Shown in pieces: positions 9,901-18,194 of a DNA stretch of 64,000 nt. Each line of letters opens with the position of its first letter. Positions within the stretch are counted from its first letter, which is position 1. Source of the stretch: Cytobacillus sp. NJ13. GTDB taxonomy: Bacteria > Bacillota > Bacilli > Bacillales > Cytobacillaceae. Both the position numbers and the translations under genes were made by a program. The stretch is from contig JAUCFP010000006.1 in assembly GCA_030348385.1 (NCBI GenBank), positions 3,933,501 to 3,997,500 on the forward strand. Reading direction: 5' to 3'. The notes beneath the pieces were generated by a model that saw only the letters and a program-made list of their open reading frames with translations, was not told the origin of the DNA and did not search any database.

Positions 9901-10838
9901 TGTATCTGAATGGCGAGCAAATAGGAAGTACAGATCCTTCTGAACCTTTCTATACGTTTGAAGGATTGGAGTCCGGAAAAGAATATGAAATCATGGTAGA
10001 AGCATTGTCTGGAGAAGAAATTATAGATTACGGCTTTGCTTTTGTGTGGACCTTGAGCGAAGATTTGAATTTCACGGATGTCAGTACATCAGATAGCGCA
10101 ATTGAAGCCTCATGGGAATATACAGGGAATGAAGAACTGAGCGGCTATAATGTCTATTTGGATGGCGAGTTCCTGGAGTTTGTTGATGTCGAAACAAACA
10201 GTTATACCTTTGAAGAATTAATGCCGAGAACATCCTATACATTAGCCCTTGAAGCGGTCAATACAGAAGAATCAGTTGTTTCTTATACTTCCACTGACGT
10301 TCAGACAGACAGTGACAGTGCTATAAAGTTCGTGGATGTTACAGCAACTGAAAACACGATTGAGGCTTATTGGGAATATGCAGGCTCAGGGATTGATGAG
10401 TATTCCCTGTATCTGGATGGAGAATTAGCGGCAACTCTGGATCCTGAAGAATCATTCTATGAATTCACCGGCTTAATAGAAGGTACTGAATACGAAATTA
10501 GCATTGAGGCTATTCTGGATGGAGAAGTTGTTGCGTTTGATTCGCTGCTGATTAGCACGGAAGAAGCTGAGGAAGAGGATGGAGGCACTGTTCCTGGTAA
10601 AGATCCCGGCAAAGGCGGAACACCGGAAAAAGATAAAGGTAAAACAGGCTCACCGACAAAAAATCAGAACGTGAAAGATAACAAACCAGCCAAACAGACT
10701 GTAAAAAACACTAAATCAGGCAAGAAGCTTCCAAACACAGCGACGAATATGTATAACATGCTGGCGCTGGGGTTGACTCTGTTATTAGCAGGGTCCATGC
10801 TCATGCTATGGCGCAGCAGAAGAAAGAAGCTTGTATAA
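6960..10838 (+). CDS. LPNTA-anchored leucine-rich-repeat/fibronectin-type surface protein
   Basis: This 1292-residue internalin-like protein starts at ATG after AAGAAGGAGC. It has a signal peptide (about 1-30), a fibronectin-III-like segment, an acidic Gln/Glu/Pro-rich linker (about 135-185), then alternating leucine-rich-repeat blocks (about 190-320, 415-545 and 660-945) and fibronectin-III-like domains, three of them consecutive at about 955-1215. A Gly/Pro/Lys-rich wall-spanning linker leads to LPNTA (bases 10728-10742), a hydrophobic helix and a basic RSRRKK tail. It should be fixed to peptidoglycan by the adjacent class D sortase. Leucine-rich-repeat proteins of this design usually bind other proteins or surfaces; the ligand is unknown. 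Confidence 0.9.
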   Translation: MKKRKSWFNIAVVMGIIFSLFSPISQTHGLTTAAAMIDLADPVVEDGKVSLTWKTILSVQDQSPETYKIIKNDEILDVEPTLISNETLGENVIKTYEYMDQAAAEEQVYVYSIKCQQGDVELTSAAKTVSVYIEDNQSSQEESKEPAEQATEERAEAAKPSEGSQEQPASEQGSVPAEEPAAINAEEVILDNPNLEKIIREQLPKPEGALLKEDLEKLTFLNVNDRFGDVDSLKGLELAVNLQHLIIEDVSISVISVLENLTNLTELKLNSLPLENIDSLLMLPLLERVQIGNLKMDLGLSEVLRDLSLRGTQIEVLDDSKSFLLNVYRITESSAQVSWGMYGSGKVDKYTLTVNGEIIATVDGDVYEHQLTGLKPSTSYNIKVSALSAGSVVAENEYSFKTLPSPLGEKVKIPDSNLEAAIKEELGLDRELYTSDMERLTALFAPGMEIETLDGLEHAVNLDHLVIFDNRVEDLTPLKNLTKLVILDIGDNPVSDSSIIKNLMKLANLDVSYTGFEDFTFLKELPSLQTVYLYGNLQIEDHAPSIEALEYLRSKGVEVNYDFDENVNMEIYTDFVNESKIGISWDYWTEEEDDYSYPDQYVLSVDGVEKEISGETNSEILTGLKPETEYSFKVKAYQEGKLIGKAALTVKTAQLPSGEVIHFTDKKLEKALKERLGLDRDIQESDMLSLISIDLSSAGIKDLSGLEKAVNLEELSLWDNNIKDLSPLGGLTHLMSLDLDGNPITDLKPLTGLSNLHALFLSNTGIKDFSSLNNLSGLMYLTLSNNGIESIPDLSGLKSLEILELSSNNITSLKGLEGLSNLMMLTIESNPVSDFSALSKMKLLYLDASYTDMQNLKWAADLTQLEGLAVAGNNLNDISPLKNLKNLSMLMANDNQISDIRVLLELERLEYVTLFNNEGLDLSEGSEAMKIIEQLLAKGVFVEYESITEGMLYIDSIASTSNTIDVSWTYEGEEGIEEYKLYLNGEQIGSTDPSEPFYTFEGLESGKEYEIMVEALSGEEIIDYGFAFVWTLSEDLNFTDVSTSDSAIEASWEYTGNEELSGYNVYLDGEFLEFVDVETNSYTFEELMPRTSYTLALEAVNTEESVVSYTSTDVQTDSDSAIKFVDVTATENTIEAYWEYAGSGIDEYSLYLDGELAATLDPEESFYEFTGLIEGTEYEISIEAILDGEVVAFDSLLISTEEAEEEDGGTVPGKDPGKGGTPEKDKGKTGSPTKNQNVKDNKPAKQTVKNTKSGKKLPNTATNMYNMLALGLTLLLAGSMLMLWRSRRKKLV

Positions 10839-10849
10839 AAGTAAGCAGG

Positions 10850-10875
10850 ATCCCTCCTTATTTGGGGGGATTTTG
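10850..10875 (+). terminator. Intrinsic terminator after the LPNTA protein gene
   Basis: ATCCCTCC pairs with GGGGGGAT (one T-G pair) around a TTATTT loop and is followed by TTTT, starting 12 bases after the stop codon. Confidence 0.75.
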
Positions 10876-10909
10876 TTATGTCAATATAATAGAAAGGAAA
10901 TAACTTATC

Positions 10910-11128
10910 ATGAAAAAAGTTATGAAACTATCATTCATATTATTGATCCTAATTGCAAGCGGATGCAGCAGCCGGGATGAGGCTGAAATGAATGAAAAGG
11001 AACTAGCCAAACTGCAAAAAGAAGTGAGTGATCTAAGAATTGAAAATACAAAACTGAAAATGGAAAATACGAAAATGGAGAAGAAACTAAAAACCATCAT
11101 AAAGGAGAAATCCGACAGCAAAAATTAA
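10910..11128 (+). CDS. Small coiled-coil lipoprotein
   Basis: The 72-residue product has a short signal sequence with a lipobox (IASGC, Cys19), so it should be lipid-anchored on the outer face of the membrane. The remaining 50 residues are highly charged with heptad-like spacing (KELAKLQKEVSDLRIENTKL), predicting one coiled coil. No family is recognised beyond that. The ATG follows AAAGGAAATAA at a rather long distance. It sits alone between a terminator and the next CWB2 gene. Confidence 0.72.
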   Translation: MKKVMKLSFILLILIASGCSSRDEAEMNEKELAKLQKEVSDLRIENTKLKMENTKMEKKLKTIIKEKSDSKN

Positions 11129-11241
11129 TGGATTGGATCCTTTGTTTCCCTTTTTCAATAATTTACTATTTTTAGATATAAGAAGAAATGCTATGATGAA
11201 TAAGTCTAAAAATACAGATAAATGTCATATAGGGGGAAAGA

Positions 11242-12663
11242 ATGAAAAGGATCAGTCAATGTTTAATCCTGTTGTTGTCGGTGTTTGCAATTTTATGGAA
11301 TATAGATATGCCAGAGGCAAAGGCAAATTCAAACCTTGAAAGAATTTCGGGAGATAACCGGATACATACAGCTATTAAAATATCACAAAGGGGCTGGCCA
11401 AAGGGACTGGTTTCTCAGGAAAGAGCCGTTATCCTGGCAAGGGCTGATAATCCGGCTGATGCCCTGGCGGCCGCAAGCCTGGTTGGAGTAAAGGATGCTC
11501 CAATTCTATTAGCCTACCCCAATAGAATAGACGCGGCTACTTTAAATGAACTGTCACGCTTGAAAGCAGCAAAAGTATACATACTGGGCGGAACAGGTGC
11601 GATTAGCGCAGGGGTGGAAAATGCAATCAGAAACAAAGGAATTGCCACACAAAGGGTTAAAGGAAGCACCCGCTATGATACGGCTGCTGCCATCAATTCC
11701 ATAACAGGGGCATCATCAACTAAAGCCATTCTTGTAAACGGAGATACCATTGTCGATGCATTGCCTGCGTCCAGCTATTCAGCTATTAATAAAATCCCTA
11801 TCTATCTAGCGAAAAGGGATTCGCTGCCAAAAGCCCTTCCTCCTGCGGTCAAAGAGGTAATTATTTTTGGCGGAACAGGAGTAGTCAGCGAGAATTTAAA
11901 AAAATCACTTGCTGCAAAGGGCATTAAGGTACAAAGAGTGTCAGGCGAAAACCGCTACAGCACAAGCGTAGAGGCAGCAAACTTAAATAATAATACTGAC
12001 AACGTCATCTTTGTCAGAGGTACGTCCACCAATCAAACATACCCTGAATATCCAGATGCGGTTGCTTCCTCGGGATTAGCAAAGAAGTTAAATACAAACA
12101 TTGTACTCGTCCATCCAACGAGTGTCCAGGACCCGGTCTATGATTATGTAAATCAAATCGACCCAAAGGTATACGTTCTAGGAGGAACAGGTGCTGTAAC
12201 GGATAAGGTGTTAACGGGCTATGGTCTTTTAGCCGGGAATTCCTGCCCTCCTTTTAATTGGCCCGCAGATGGGACTCTAACATCAGGTTTCGGATCCCGA
12301 TGGGGAAGCTTCCATTATGGAATTGATATTGCCAAAAAAGGAGATGTGCCTGTCAAGGCAGCCTACGATGGTACCGTGAGCTATGCCGGCACAATGAATG
12401 GATACGGAAATACAATCATGATCAGACATAGAGGAGACACACAGGAGACGTTATATGCCCACCTAAGAAGCATATCAGTCAAGAAGGGCCAGATTGTCAA
12501 AACCGGCCAGCAGATTGGCTGGATGGGCAGTACCGGCCAGGTAACCGGCCAGCATCTTCATTTTGAAACACATTTGGGATTATGGAATGGATCGAAGTCA
12601 AATGCGGTTGATCCGATTAAACTGCTGCCGAATTCATCAACGCCTGCTTCCTGTTTTCCTTAA
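11242..12663 (+). CDS. CWB2 triplet fused to an M23 (LytM-type) peptidoglycan endopeptidase
   Basis: The 473-residue protein starts at ATG after AGGGGGAAAG. A signal peptide (about 1-29) is followed by three CWB2 repeats (about 32-330) and then a C-terminal peptidase M23 domain. The zinc-binding and catalytic set is complete: His358 and Asp362 in FHYGIDIA, and the HLHFE motif with its first His at 438. M23 enzymes cut peptide cross-bridges of peptidoglycan. The CWB2 part would hold the enzyme on the wall polymer, suggesting a role in wall turnover, separation or surface remodelling. The CWB2-first, enzyme-last order is the reverse of the S8 and metallopeptidase proteins in this window. Confidence 0.92.
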   Translation: MKRISQCLILLLSVFAILWNIDMPEAKANSNLERISGDNRIHTAIKISQRGWPKGLVSQERAVILARADNPADALAAASLVGVKDAPILLAYPNRIDAATLNELSRLKAAKVYILGGTGAISAGVENAIRNKGIATQRVKGSTRYDTAAAINSITGASSTKAILVNGDTIVDALPASSYSAINKIPIYLAKRDSLPKALPPAVKEVIIFGGTGVVSENLKKSLAAKGIKVQRVSGENRYSTSVEAANLNNNTDNVIFVRGTSTNQTYPEYPDAVASSGLAKKLNTNIVLVHPTSVQDPVYDYVNQIDPKVYVLGGTGAVTDKVLTGYGLLAGNSCPPFNWPADGTLTSGFGSRWGSFHYGIDIAKKGDVPVKAAYDGTVSYAGTMNGYGNTIMIRHRGDTQETLYAHLRSISVKKGQIVKTGQQIGWMGSTGQVTGQHLHFETHLGLWNGSKSNAVDPIKLLPNSSTPASCFP

Positions 12664-12669
12664 AATGAT

Positions 12670-12700
12670 AAACCACCATTGAAGATTACAATGGTGGTTT
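12670..12700. terminator. Bidirectional terminator between convergent genes
   Basis: A perfect 12-bp stem (AAACCACCATTG and CAATGGTGGTTT) around a seven-base loop lies between the stop codons of the M23 gene and the minus-strand SGNH gene. A- and T-rich flanks fit use in both directions. Confidence 0.85.
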
Positions 12701-12704
12701 AAAT

Positions 12705-13517
12705 TTACTTACTGATAAAATATTCGTTTACAAATTTGCTCCAAAGTAGGTGTCCCTGTTCGTTAGGCACATCCCCTTCTTCGGATAAGTAATCAAGGAT
12801 TTCTTCACCTTGCGGATCTGGCCATGCTGTCCAGTGATCAAGATAAGGAATATCGTTCGTTTCTGCATATTTCTTTAACTCTTCCACCTGAACGGGATAA
12901 TAACTTGCCTGATAGATGGGATGTGGAGGCTGAATGATAAATACGGCTTCCGGATTTTCGTTTTTTACTGTTTCGATCCAATTAGATATATGGGTATGAG
13001 AATCCTCAATACGGACCTCGCCGTTATCATTTAGAGTTAAGGGCTCTAATAGAATAAGATCAGGCTTTAGAGCTGCCAATTCCTTGGCTTTATTTTCAGC
13101 AGAGAAATCTATAGAGGTTCCATTAAAAGTTTGGATGACTACTTCTAATGAATCAGTACCATATGCTTTCTCAAGCTCTGTCTTTGTTAATTGGGCCCAG
13201 CCATTGGTTCCATTGCCAAGTGCTTCAGAACCAGCAAGGACAATTTTGAAAGGCTCTTCTTCTTGCAGGGATAACCCAAATTGCTTTTTGGCAGACTCAG
13301 GCCACTTTTTGGATAGAATTTCGAACTCTTCTAAAGTGATCTTTGAAGTACTCGACGGAGCTTCAGCTTTAGATGTCTTTGTATCAGGGTCTGAATCTTT
13401 ACTTTCCTGTACGGGCTCCTGTTTGGAAAGCCCGGTTCTTTCATTCCAATGGGTATTACCTAAAAAAAGAACCAATCCACAGCTTATCGCAAGGATAATA
13501 ATCAATAAATGCTTCAT
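12705..13517 (-). CDS. Membrane-anchored SGNH/GDSL-like hydrolase
   Basis: The start is placed at the ATG at 13517 because GGAGGCTATT precedes it, giving 270 residues. An N-terminal helix (about 3-20) precedes a Ser/Thr/Asp/Lys-rich linker and an SGNH-type fold. FKIVLAGSEALG stands where block I (GDS) is expected, LKPDLILLEPLTLND fits block III, and VPNEQGHLLW fits the C-terminal Asp-x-x-His block with Asn in place of Asp. The family removes acyl groups from sugars or lipids. Position just upstream of the exopolysaccharide operon suggests a polysaccharide substrate, but the altered Asp could lower activity. Confidence 0.72.
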   Translation of the reverse strand: MKHLLIIILAISCGLVLFLGNTHWNERTGLSKQEPVQESKDSDPDTKTSKAEAPSSTSKITLEEFEILSKKWPESAKKQFGLSLQEEEPFKIVLAGSEALGNGTNGWAQLTKTELEKAYGTDSLEVVIQTFNGTSIDFSAENKAKELAALKPDLILLEPLTLNDNGEVRIEDSHTHISNWIETVKNENPEAVFIIQPPHPIYQASYYPVQVEELKKYAETNDIPYLDHWTAWPDPQGEEILDYLSEEGDVPNEQGHLLWSKFVNEYFISK

Positions 13518-13671
13518 AATAGCCTCCAAAAAATAAAGTATGTAATAATTACCAAATAAGAATAATATCTATCAAAATCTTACATTTTATAGTTAAATAG
13601 GAAGAGGATTACGGATTTATTACATTTTAATTAAAATTATGACAAAAAAACACAAATTTAGCAATATTTTA

Positions 13672-13680
13672 TGATATAAT
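13672..13680 (+). promoter_or_regulatory. Extended -10 promoter of the exopolysaccharide operon
   Basis: TGATATAAT gives a perfect TATAAT at 13675-13680 with an upstream TG, in an AT-rich stretch 36 bases before the first operon start codon. No good -35 box is at the usual distance, as expected for extended -10 promoters. Confidence 0.55.
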
Positions 13681-13715
13681 ACCTTTTGTTTTAAACATTT
13701 TACTAGGAGGATATC

Positions 13716-14456
13716 ATGGAGGAAACAATTAGTCTTAAAGAACTATTCCAGACATTGAAAAAGAGATTTTCTCTTATTATAGCCATAACCATTGTCGCAG
13801 TCATGATCAGCGGGATAGTCAGTTATTTCTTATTAACACCGATATATCAATCTTCAACACAGATTCTTGTTAACCAGTCGAAAGATGAACAAGGAGTATA
13901 TACTGCCGGTGAAGTCCAAACCAACCTGCAGTTAATTAACACATATAACGTCATTATTAAAAGTGCAGCCATTCTTGAATTAGTCAAAAAGGAATTAGAC
14001 CTTGATATCACTACAGGTGCATTGAATGAAAAAATAACCGTTCAAAGTGAGCAAAATTCACAGGTTGTTACAATCTCAGTGCAGGATGAAGACCCACAAA
14101 TGGCCGCGGATATTGCCAATAAAACAGCAGAAGTTTTCCAAAAAGAAATTGTAAATATTATGAACGTAAACAATGTAACGATCCTTGCTAAAGCTGAATT
14201 AGGGGAAAACCCTTCACCTGTTAAGCCTCAGCCGCTTCTTAATATTGCAATCGCAATGGTTGTAGGTTTGATGGCAGGTGTCGGAATTGCCTTTCTATTA
14301 GAATACTTAGATAACACTATCAAAGATGAGCAGGATATCGAAAAAGCAGTAGGTCTTCCGGTTCTTGGGGTCATTGCAACGATTGAAGAAACAAATGAAA
14401 GCCCAAGCCGTTCAGAAAGAAGCTCAAGATTAAGGGGTGAGACGATTGGCTCTTAA
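13716..14456 (+). CDS. Wzz-type chain-length modulator and tyrosine kinase activator (YwqC/EpsA/CapA family)
   Basis: The 246-residue membrane protein begins the exopolysaccharide operon, with ATG after TAGGAGGATATC. Two transmembrane helices (about 18-40 and 172-194) flank an extracellular Wzz domain, and the Pro-rich motif ENPSPVKPQP precedes the second helix. In this family the cytoplasmic C-terminus switches on the partner tyrosine kinase and the extracellular part influences polymer length. The next gene encodes that kinase and overlaps this one by 11 bases, so translation is probably coupled. Confidence 0.92.
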   Translation: MEETISLKELFQTLKKRFSLIIAITIVAVMISGIVSYFLLTPIYQSSTQILVNQSKDEQGVYTAGEVQTNLQLINTYNVIIKSAAILELVKKELDLDITTGALNEKITVQSEQNSQVVTISVQDEDPQMAADIANKTAEVFQKEIVNIMNVNNVTILAKAELGENPSPVKPQPLLNIAIAMVVGLMAGVGIAFLLEYLDNTIKDEQDIEKAVGLPVLGVIATIEETNESPSRSERSSRLRGETIGS

Positions 14457-15150
14457 AAAAGCAGTGAAAAAGATGGCGATGGAGCATAAGCGTAAGCTCA
14501 TCACAAAGAACGATCCAAAATCACCTGTGTCTGAGCAATACCGCACAATCAGAACAAATATACAATTTTCTTCTATAGATGAAGAAATTAGAACTATTAT
14601 GGTGACTTCTTCAGGTCCTGGTGAAGGAAAATCAACAACAACGGCAAACCTGGCAGTTGTATTTGCACAGCAAGGTAAAAAGGTACTGCTGGTTGATGCG
14701 GATTTAAGAAAGCCAACAGTTCACTATACCTTTAATGTATTGAATACATCAGGATTAACCAGTGTACTAACAAGCCAGCTTCCGCTTATGGAATCTGTTA
14801 AAGCGATTGATGTGAAGAATTTATTCATACTTCCAAGCGGTCCAATTCCGCCTAACCCATCAGAATTGTTGGGATCAAGAGCGATGGATTATTTTATGAA
14901 GGCTGCTTTGGAAGAATTTGATATTATCCTATTCGATACACCGCCTGTTTTGGCAGTAACTGATGCACAAATACTATCAAACAAATGCCAGGGAACAATT
15001 ATTGTTGCAGGCAGCGGAAAAGCAGAAAAAGATCAGTTAATCAAAACGAAAGAGTTGTTAACGGGTGCTCAAGGAAAACTGTTAGGTGTCGTTTTAAATA
15101 ATAAGAAAATGAAAGAAAATCAGCATTATTATTATTACGGAGCTAACTGA
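14446..15150 (+). CDS. BY-type tyrosine kinase (YwqD/EpsB/CpsD family)
   Basis: TTG at 14446 is chosen as start because AAGGGGTGA lies five bases upstream and the resulting N-terminus MALKK matches the family; a GTG at 14437 would place that sequence inside the gene. The 234-residue kinase has Walker A (SGPGEGKST, Lys61), Walker A' (VLLVDADLRKP) and Walker B (DIILFDTPP). It ends in a tyrosine cluster (HYYYYGAN), the autophosphorylation site in BY-kinases. It works with the Wzz-type protein encoded before it to control polymer export and is reversed by the phosphatase encoded after it. Confidence 0.93.
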   Translation: MALKKAVKKMAMEHKRKLITKNDPKSPVSEQYRTIRTNIQFSSIDEEIRTIMVTSSGPGEGKSTTTANLAVVFAQQGKKVLLVDADLRKPTVHYTFNVLNTSGLTSVLTSQLPLMESVKAIDVKNLFILPSGPIPPNPSELLGSRAMDYFMKAALEEFDIILFDTPPVLAVTDAQILSNKCQGTIIVAGSGKAEKDQLIKTKELLTGAQGKLLGVVLNNKKMKENQHYYYYGAN

Positions 15151-15247
15151 CAAATTTCGACTTTTTTTACTCTTTACGGTATTAAAGCAACATGTTACCA
15201 TTACAAAAGAACTAAAAAACTGACAAAAAAACGGGAGGGATAGAGGT

Positions 15248-16009
15248 ATGATAGATATCCATTGTCATATTTTGCCTGGTGTGGATGACGGGGCACAAAC
15301 CATGGAAGAAAGCCTGGAAATGGCAAAGGAAGCAGTCAAAGAGGGCATTACCTCTATCATCGCTACCCCTCACCATAACTCTTCTTATCAGAACGAAAAA
15401 CTAGAGATTCTTTCGAAAGTAAACGAATTAAACATAAGACTTAAAGAGGAAGCAATCCCTTTAACAATACTTTCAGGACAAGAAGTAAGAATTTATGGTG
15501 AGCTTTTAGAAGATTTGGAAAAGGGAACGATTCTTCCATTATGTGAATCTCAATATCTATTTATTGAATTTCCATCCAACCACGTACCAAGATATGCTGA
15601 AAGACTTCTATTTGATATTCAGCTGCAAGGTTTAATTCCGGTTATTGTACACCCGGAACGAAACAAACAATTACTGGAGCAGTCAGACCTCCTATATCAA
15701 TTCGTGGAAAAAGGGGCACTGACTCAAGTAACAGCATCCAGCTTATGTGGCTATTTTGGGAAAAACATAAAGAAATTCTCACATCAATTAATAGAAGCGA
15801 ACTTAACTCACTTTATTGCTTCTGATGCACATAACATAAAGAACAGGACATTTAAAATGTCAGAAGCTTTGGATGAAATAGAAACTCAGTATGGAGTAGA
15901 CATGGTTTACATGTTTACGGAGAATGCGGAGCTTCTAGTTCAAAATCAAAATATTTATAAAGAAATACCTGAGAAAATCAAACGCAAGAAATTTTTTGGA
16001 ATCTTTTAA
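15248..16009 (+). CDS. PHP-family protein tyrosine phosphatase (YwqE/CpsB family)
   Basis: This 253-residue metal-dependent phosphatase opens with DIHCHILPGVDDG and continues with ATPHHN, the N-terminal metal ligands. VHPERN near residue 137 and ASDAHN near residue 197 complete the polymerase-and-histidinol-phosphatase active site. It should dephosphorylate the tyrosine cluster of the preceding kinase and so complete the Wzz-kinase-phosphatase switch. ATG follows GGGAGGGATAGAGGT. A 97-base gap separates it from the kinase, with no convincing terminator. Confidence 0.92.
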   Translation: MIDIHCHILPGVDDGAQTMEESLEMAKEAVKEGITSIIATPHHNSSYQNEKLEILSKVNELNIRLKEEAIPLTILSGQEVRIYGELLEDLEKGTILPLCESQYLFIEFPSNHVPRYAERLLFDIQLQGLIPVIVHPERNKQLLEQSDLLYQFVEKGALTQVTASSLCGYFGKNIKKFSHQLIEANLTHFIASDAHNIKNRTFKMSEALDEIETQYGVDMVYMFTENAELLVQNQNIYKEIPEKIKRKKFFGIF

Positions 16010-16049
16010 TTATTTAAACTAAGAAATAAGCAATGTCAAATTAATGACC

Positions 16050-16175
16050 GGTAATGTCTCCTAATCCGATACCATTGGAGACACTCGGCCGTGCTGTGGG
16101 TAGAGGTTATACCTTAGACGCAATAGTCGTCGATAGCATGGTGTGAGGTCGGGTTAGATGCCCGAAATTCAAGTT
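16050..16175 (+). ncRNA. EAR-like (eps-associated RNA) antitermination element, copy 1
   Basis: A structured stretch lies in the gap between the phosphatase gene and the EpsC-type gene. It opens with a 7-bp stem (TGTCTCC at 16055-16061 with GGAGACA at 16077-16083), followed by ACTCGG, TGCTGTGGGT, a hairpin-forming ATACCTTAGAC region and TGTGAGGTCGGGTT with a CGGG/CCCG hairpin. The same ordered motifs recur at 19171-19285. In Bacillus subtilis the EAR element sits in the eps operon between epsB and epsC and lets RNA polymerase read through distant terminators. The position here, directly before the epsC homologue, matches. Assignment rests on position, repetition and structure; no covariance search was possible. 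Confidence 0.75.
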
Positions 16176-16245
16176 AAATTAATAAAACACTAAAGTATTC
16201 GCTTTCATTATTAAAATTAAAAGGGTACTTTAAAAAAAATACTAG

Positions 16246-16317
16246 ATATCTAATGCTAGAACAGGAATATTCCTGCTTTACCATTAGATATTTATTCATG
16301 TTTGGACGTTTTTTTTA
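16246..16317 (+). terminator. Possible terminator or attenuator between EAR copy 1 and the epsC-like gene
   Basis: ATATCTAATG (16246-16255) pairs with CATTAGATAT (16282-16291), enclosing a perfect inner palindrome CAGGAATATTCCTG. A run of eight T residues lies about 18 bases further on (16310-16317), more distant than usual. It could be a natural read-through target of the upstream EAR element. Confidence 0.35.
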
Positions 16318-16359
16318 GATTATGCTTTTATTTAAATCCAAGTATTGGAGGAATTGGGA

Positions 16360-18180
16360 TTGACATATAAAAAGCGATTGACATTTTTGGTTTTATTGGA
16401 TTCATTAATTGTTTTGTCGGCCATTTATGTAAGTGTACTTACTCTTCACCCAACGCTTCAGATACTAAAGTCTGAAACGTTGCTGGTTTGCTCGGTTGCA
16501 CTGCTACTAAGCCATCATTTTTTTGCATCTGTCTACAAGCTGTATAATAAAGCATGGGAGTATGCAAGTGTTGGAGAGCTCGTGGCGATTGCCAAGGCAG
16601 TTAGCTTGTCGATTATGACAACAGGGATTATGCAGCAGCTTTTAGTTGGAGATATATATTTTAGGGCTTTAATGCTTGCATGGATGATGCATATTTTGTT
16701 AATCGGTGGTTCCCGTTTTTCCTGGCGAGTTTACCGGGATCGGTATATTAAATCGAATACAAGCCACAAACGTGCTTTAATTGTAGGAGCAGGTGCGGCA
16801 GGAACAATGCTTGCGAGACAGCTTCTGAAAAACAGAGACACTGAAATTATACCGGTTGCGTTTGTCGATGATGACCCGAAAAAGTATAAATTACATATAC
16901 TTGGTCTACCCGTAGCGGGAGAATCTAAAAGTATCGCAAAGACAGTTGAGACATTAAATATAGATAGAATCGTCATTGCCATCCCTTCTTTAAATAAGGA
17001 AGATATGAAACGCATTTTTGAAGAATGTTCTGGAACAAAAGCCAAGACAGTGATTATGCCTAAAATCGAGGATGTTATGCTCGGCAACGTTTCGGTTAAT
17101 CAGTTCCGTGATGTGCAGGTAGAGGATCTTTTAGGACGTGAGCCTGTTGAGTTGGATATTGAGAGCATCTCGAAAAAACTTACAGGGAAAACAATTCTGG
17201 TTACGGGAGCAGGAGGATCGATTGGATCGGAAATCTGCCGTCAGGTATGCAAGTTCCAACCGAAAAAACTTTTGCTGTTGGGGCATGGTGAGAACTCTAT
17301 TTACCAGATTGATATGGAATTAAAGAATAAGTATAAAGAAGATATTAAAATTGTGCCGGTTATCGCAGATATACAGGACAGGCACCGGATCTTTGATGTA
17401 TTGGAAACTCATAAGCCGGATGTTGTATACCATGCAGCTGCTCATAAACATGTGCCCTTAATGGAATATAACCCGAAAGAGGCCGTGAAAAATAATGTGC
17501 TGGGGACAAAGAATGTAGCGGAGGCATCAGACACATTTGGAGTTGGAACTTTCGTTCTTGTTTCTTCTGATAAAGCAGTAAACCCAACAAATGTGATGGG
17601 CTCAACAAAGCGTATTGCGGAGATGGTTATTCAGGAGTTGGACAAGCATAGTACTACGAAGTTTGTTGCAGTAAGGTTTGGGAATGTTCTTGGAAGCCGA
17701 GGGAGTGTGATTCCTCTTTTTAAAAAGCAGATTCAGGCTGGTGGACCAGTCACTGTTACACATCCGGATATGACTCGTTATTTTATGACGATTCCAGAGG
17801 CATCACGACTAGTTATGCAAGCGGGTGCGTTGGCACGCGGTGGAGAAATTTTTGTTCTAGATATGGGTGAGCCGGTTAAGATTGTAGACCTTGCCAAAAA
17901 TTTGATCCAGTTGTCTGGATATAATGTAGATGAAGTTGGTATTAATTACTCAGGAATACGTCCGGGAGAAAAAATGTATGAGGAACTGCTTGGAGAAAAT
18001 GAAGTTCATAAGGAAGCGGTGTTTCCAAAGATCTTTATTGGGAAGGCTGTGTTGGAGCAGGAAGAAGAAGTACAATATTTGATCGAGCGGTTTGGTAGTA
18101 TGTCTACCAATGAGGTTAGTGAGTTTGTGTTGAATTTGGCTAATAGGAAAGAGAATAAAATACTTTCATTGGCTAAATAG
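16360..18180 (+). CDS. epsC: UDP-N-acetylhexosamine 4,6-dehydratase (EpsC/CapD/PglF family)
   Basis: TTG at 16360 is chosen because GGAGG lies eight bases upstream; a frame-compatible TTG at 16345 overlaps that site. The 606-residue protein has four N-terminal transmembrane helices, a first nucleotide-binding fold ([10 protein letters not shown]) and a C-terminal short-chain dehydrogenase domain ([14 protein letters not shown]). It carries SSDKAV and the MGSTK motif, where Met replaces the usual catalytic Tyr, as is normal in this family. It converts UDP-GlcNAc to a 4-keto-6-deoxy sugar nucleotide. The aminotransferase encoded downstream would use that product. It is followed 14 bases later by the uridylyltransferase. 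Confidence 0.92.
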   Translation: MTYKKRLTFLVLLDSLIVLSAIYVSVLTLHPTLQILKSETLLVCSVALLLSHHFFASVYKLYNKAWEYASVGELVAIAKAVSLSIMTTGIMQQLLVGDIYFRALMLAWMMHILLIGGSRFSWRVYRDRYIKSNTSHKRALIVGAGAAGTMLARQLLKNRDTEIIPVAFVDDDPKKYKLHILGLPVAGESKSIAKTVETLNIDRIVIAIPSLNKEDMKRIFEECSGTKAKTVIMPKIEDVMLGNVSVNQFRDVQVEDLLGREPVELDIESISKKLTGKTILVTGAGGSIGSEICRQVCKFQPKKLLLLGHGENSIYQIDMELKNKYKEDIKIVPVIADIQDRHRIFDVLETHKPDVVYHAAAHKHVPLMEYNPKEAVKNNVLGTKNVAEASDTFGVGTFVLVSSDKAVNPTNVMGSTKRIAEMVIQELDKHSTTKFVAVRFGNVLGSRGSVIPLFKKQIQAGGPVTVTHPDMTRYFMTIPEASRLVMQAGALARGGEIFVLDMGEPVKIVDLAKNLIQLSGYNVDEVGINYSGIRPGEKMYEELLGENEVHKEAVFPKIFIGKAVLEQEEEVQYLIERFGSMSTNEVSEFVLNLANRKENKILSLAK

Positions 18181-18194
18181 AGGAGGAAATTAAA

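Noticed and set aside
16050..16175. A metabolite riboswitch controlling the epsC-like gene
   Set aside because: Duplication within the operon, the epsC-proximal position and the motif order fit the EAR element better than any riboswitch class I know.
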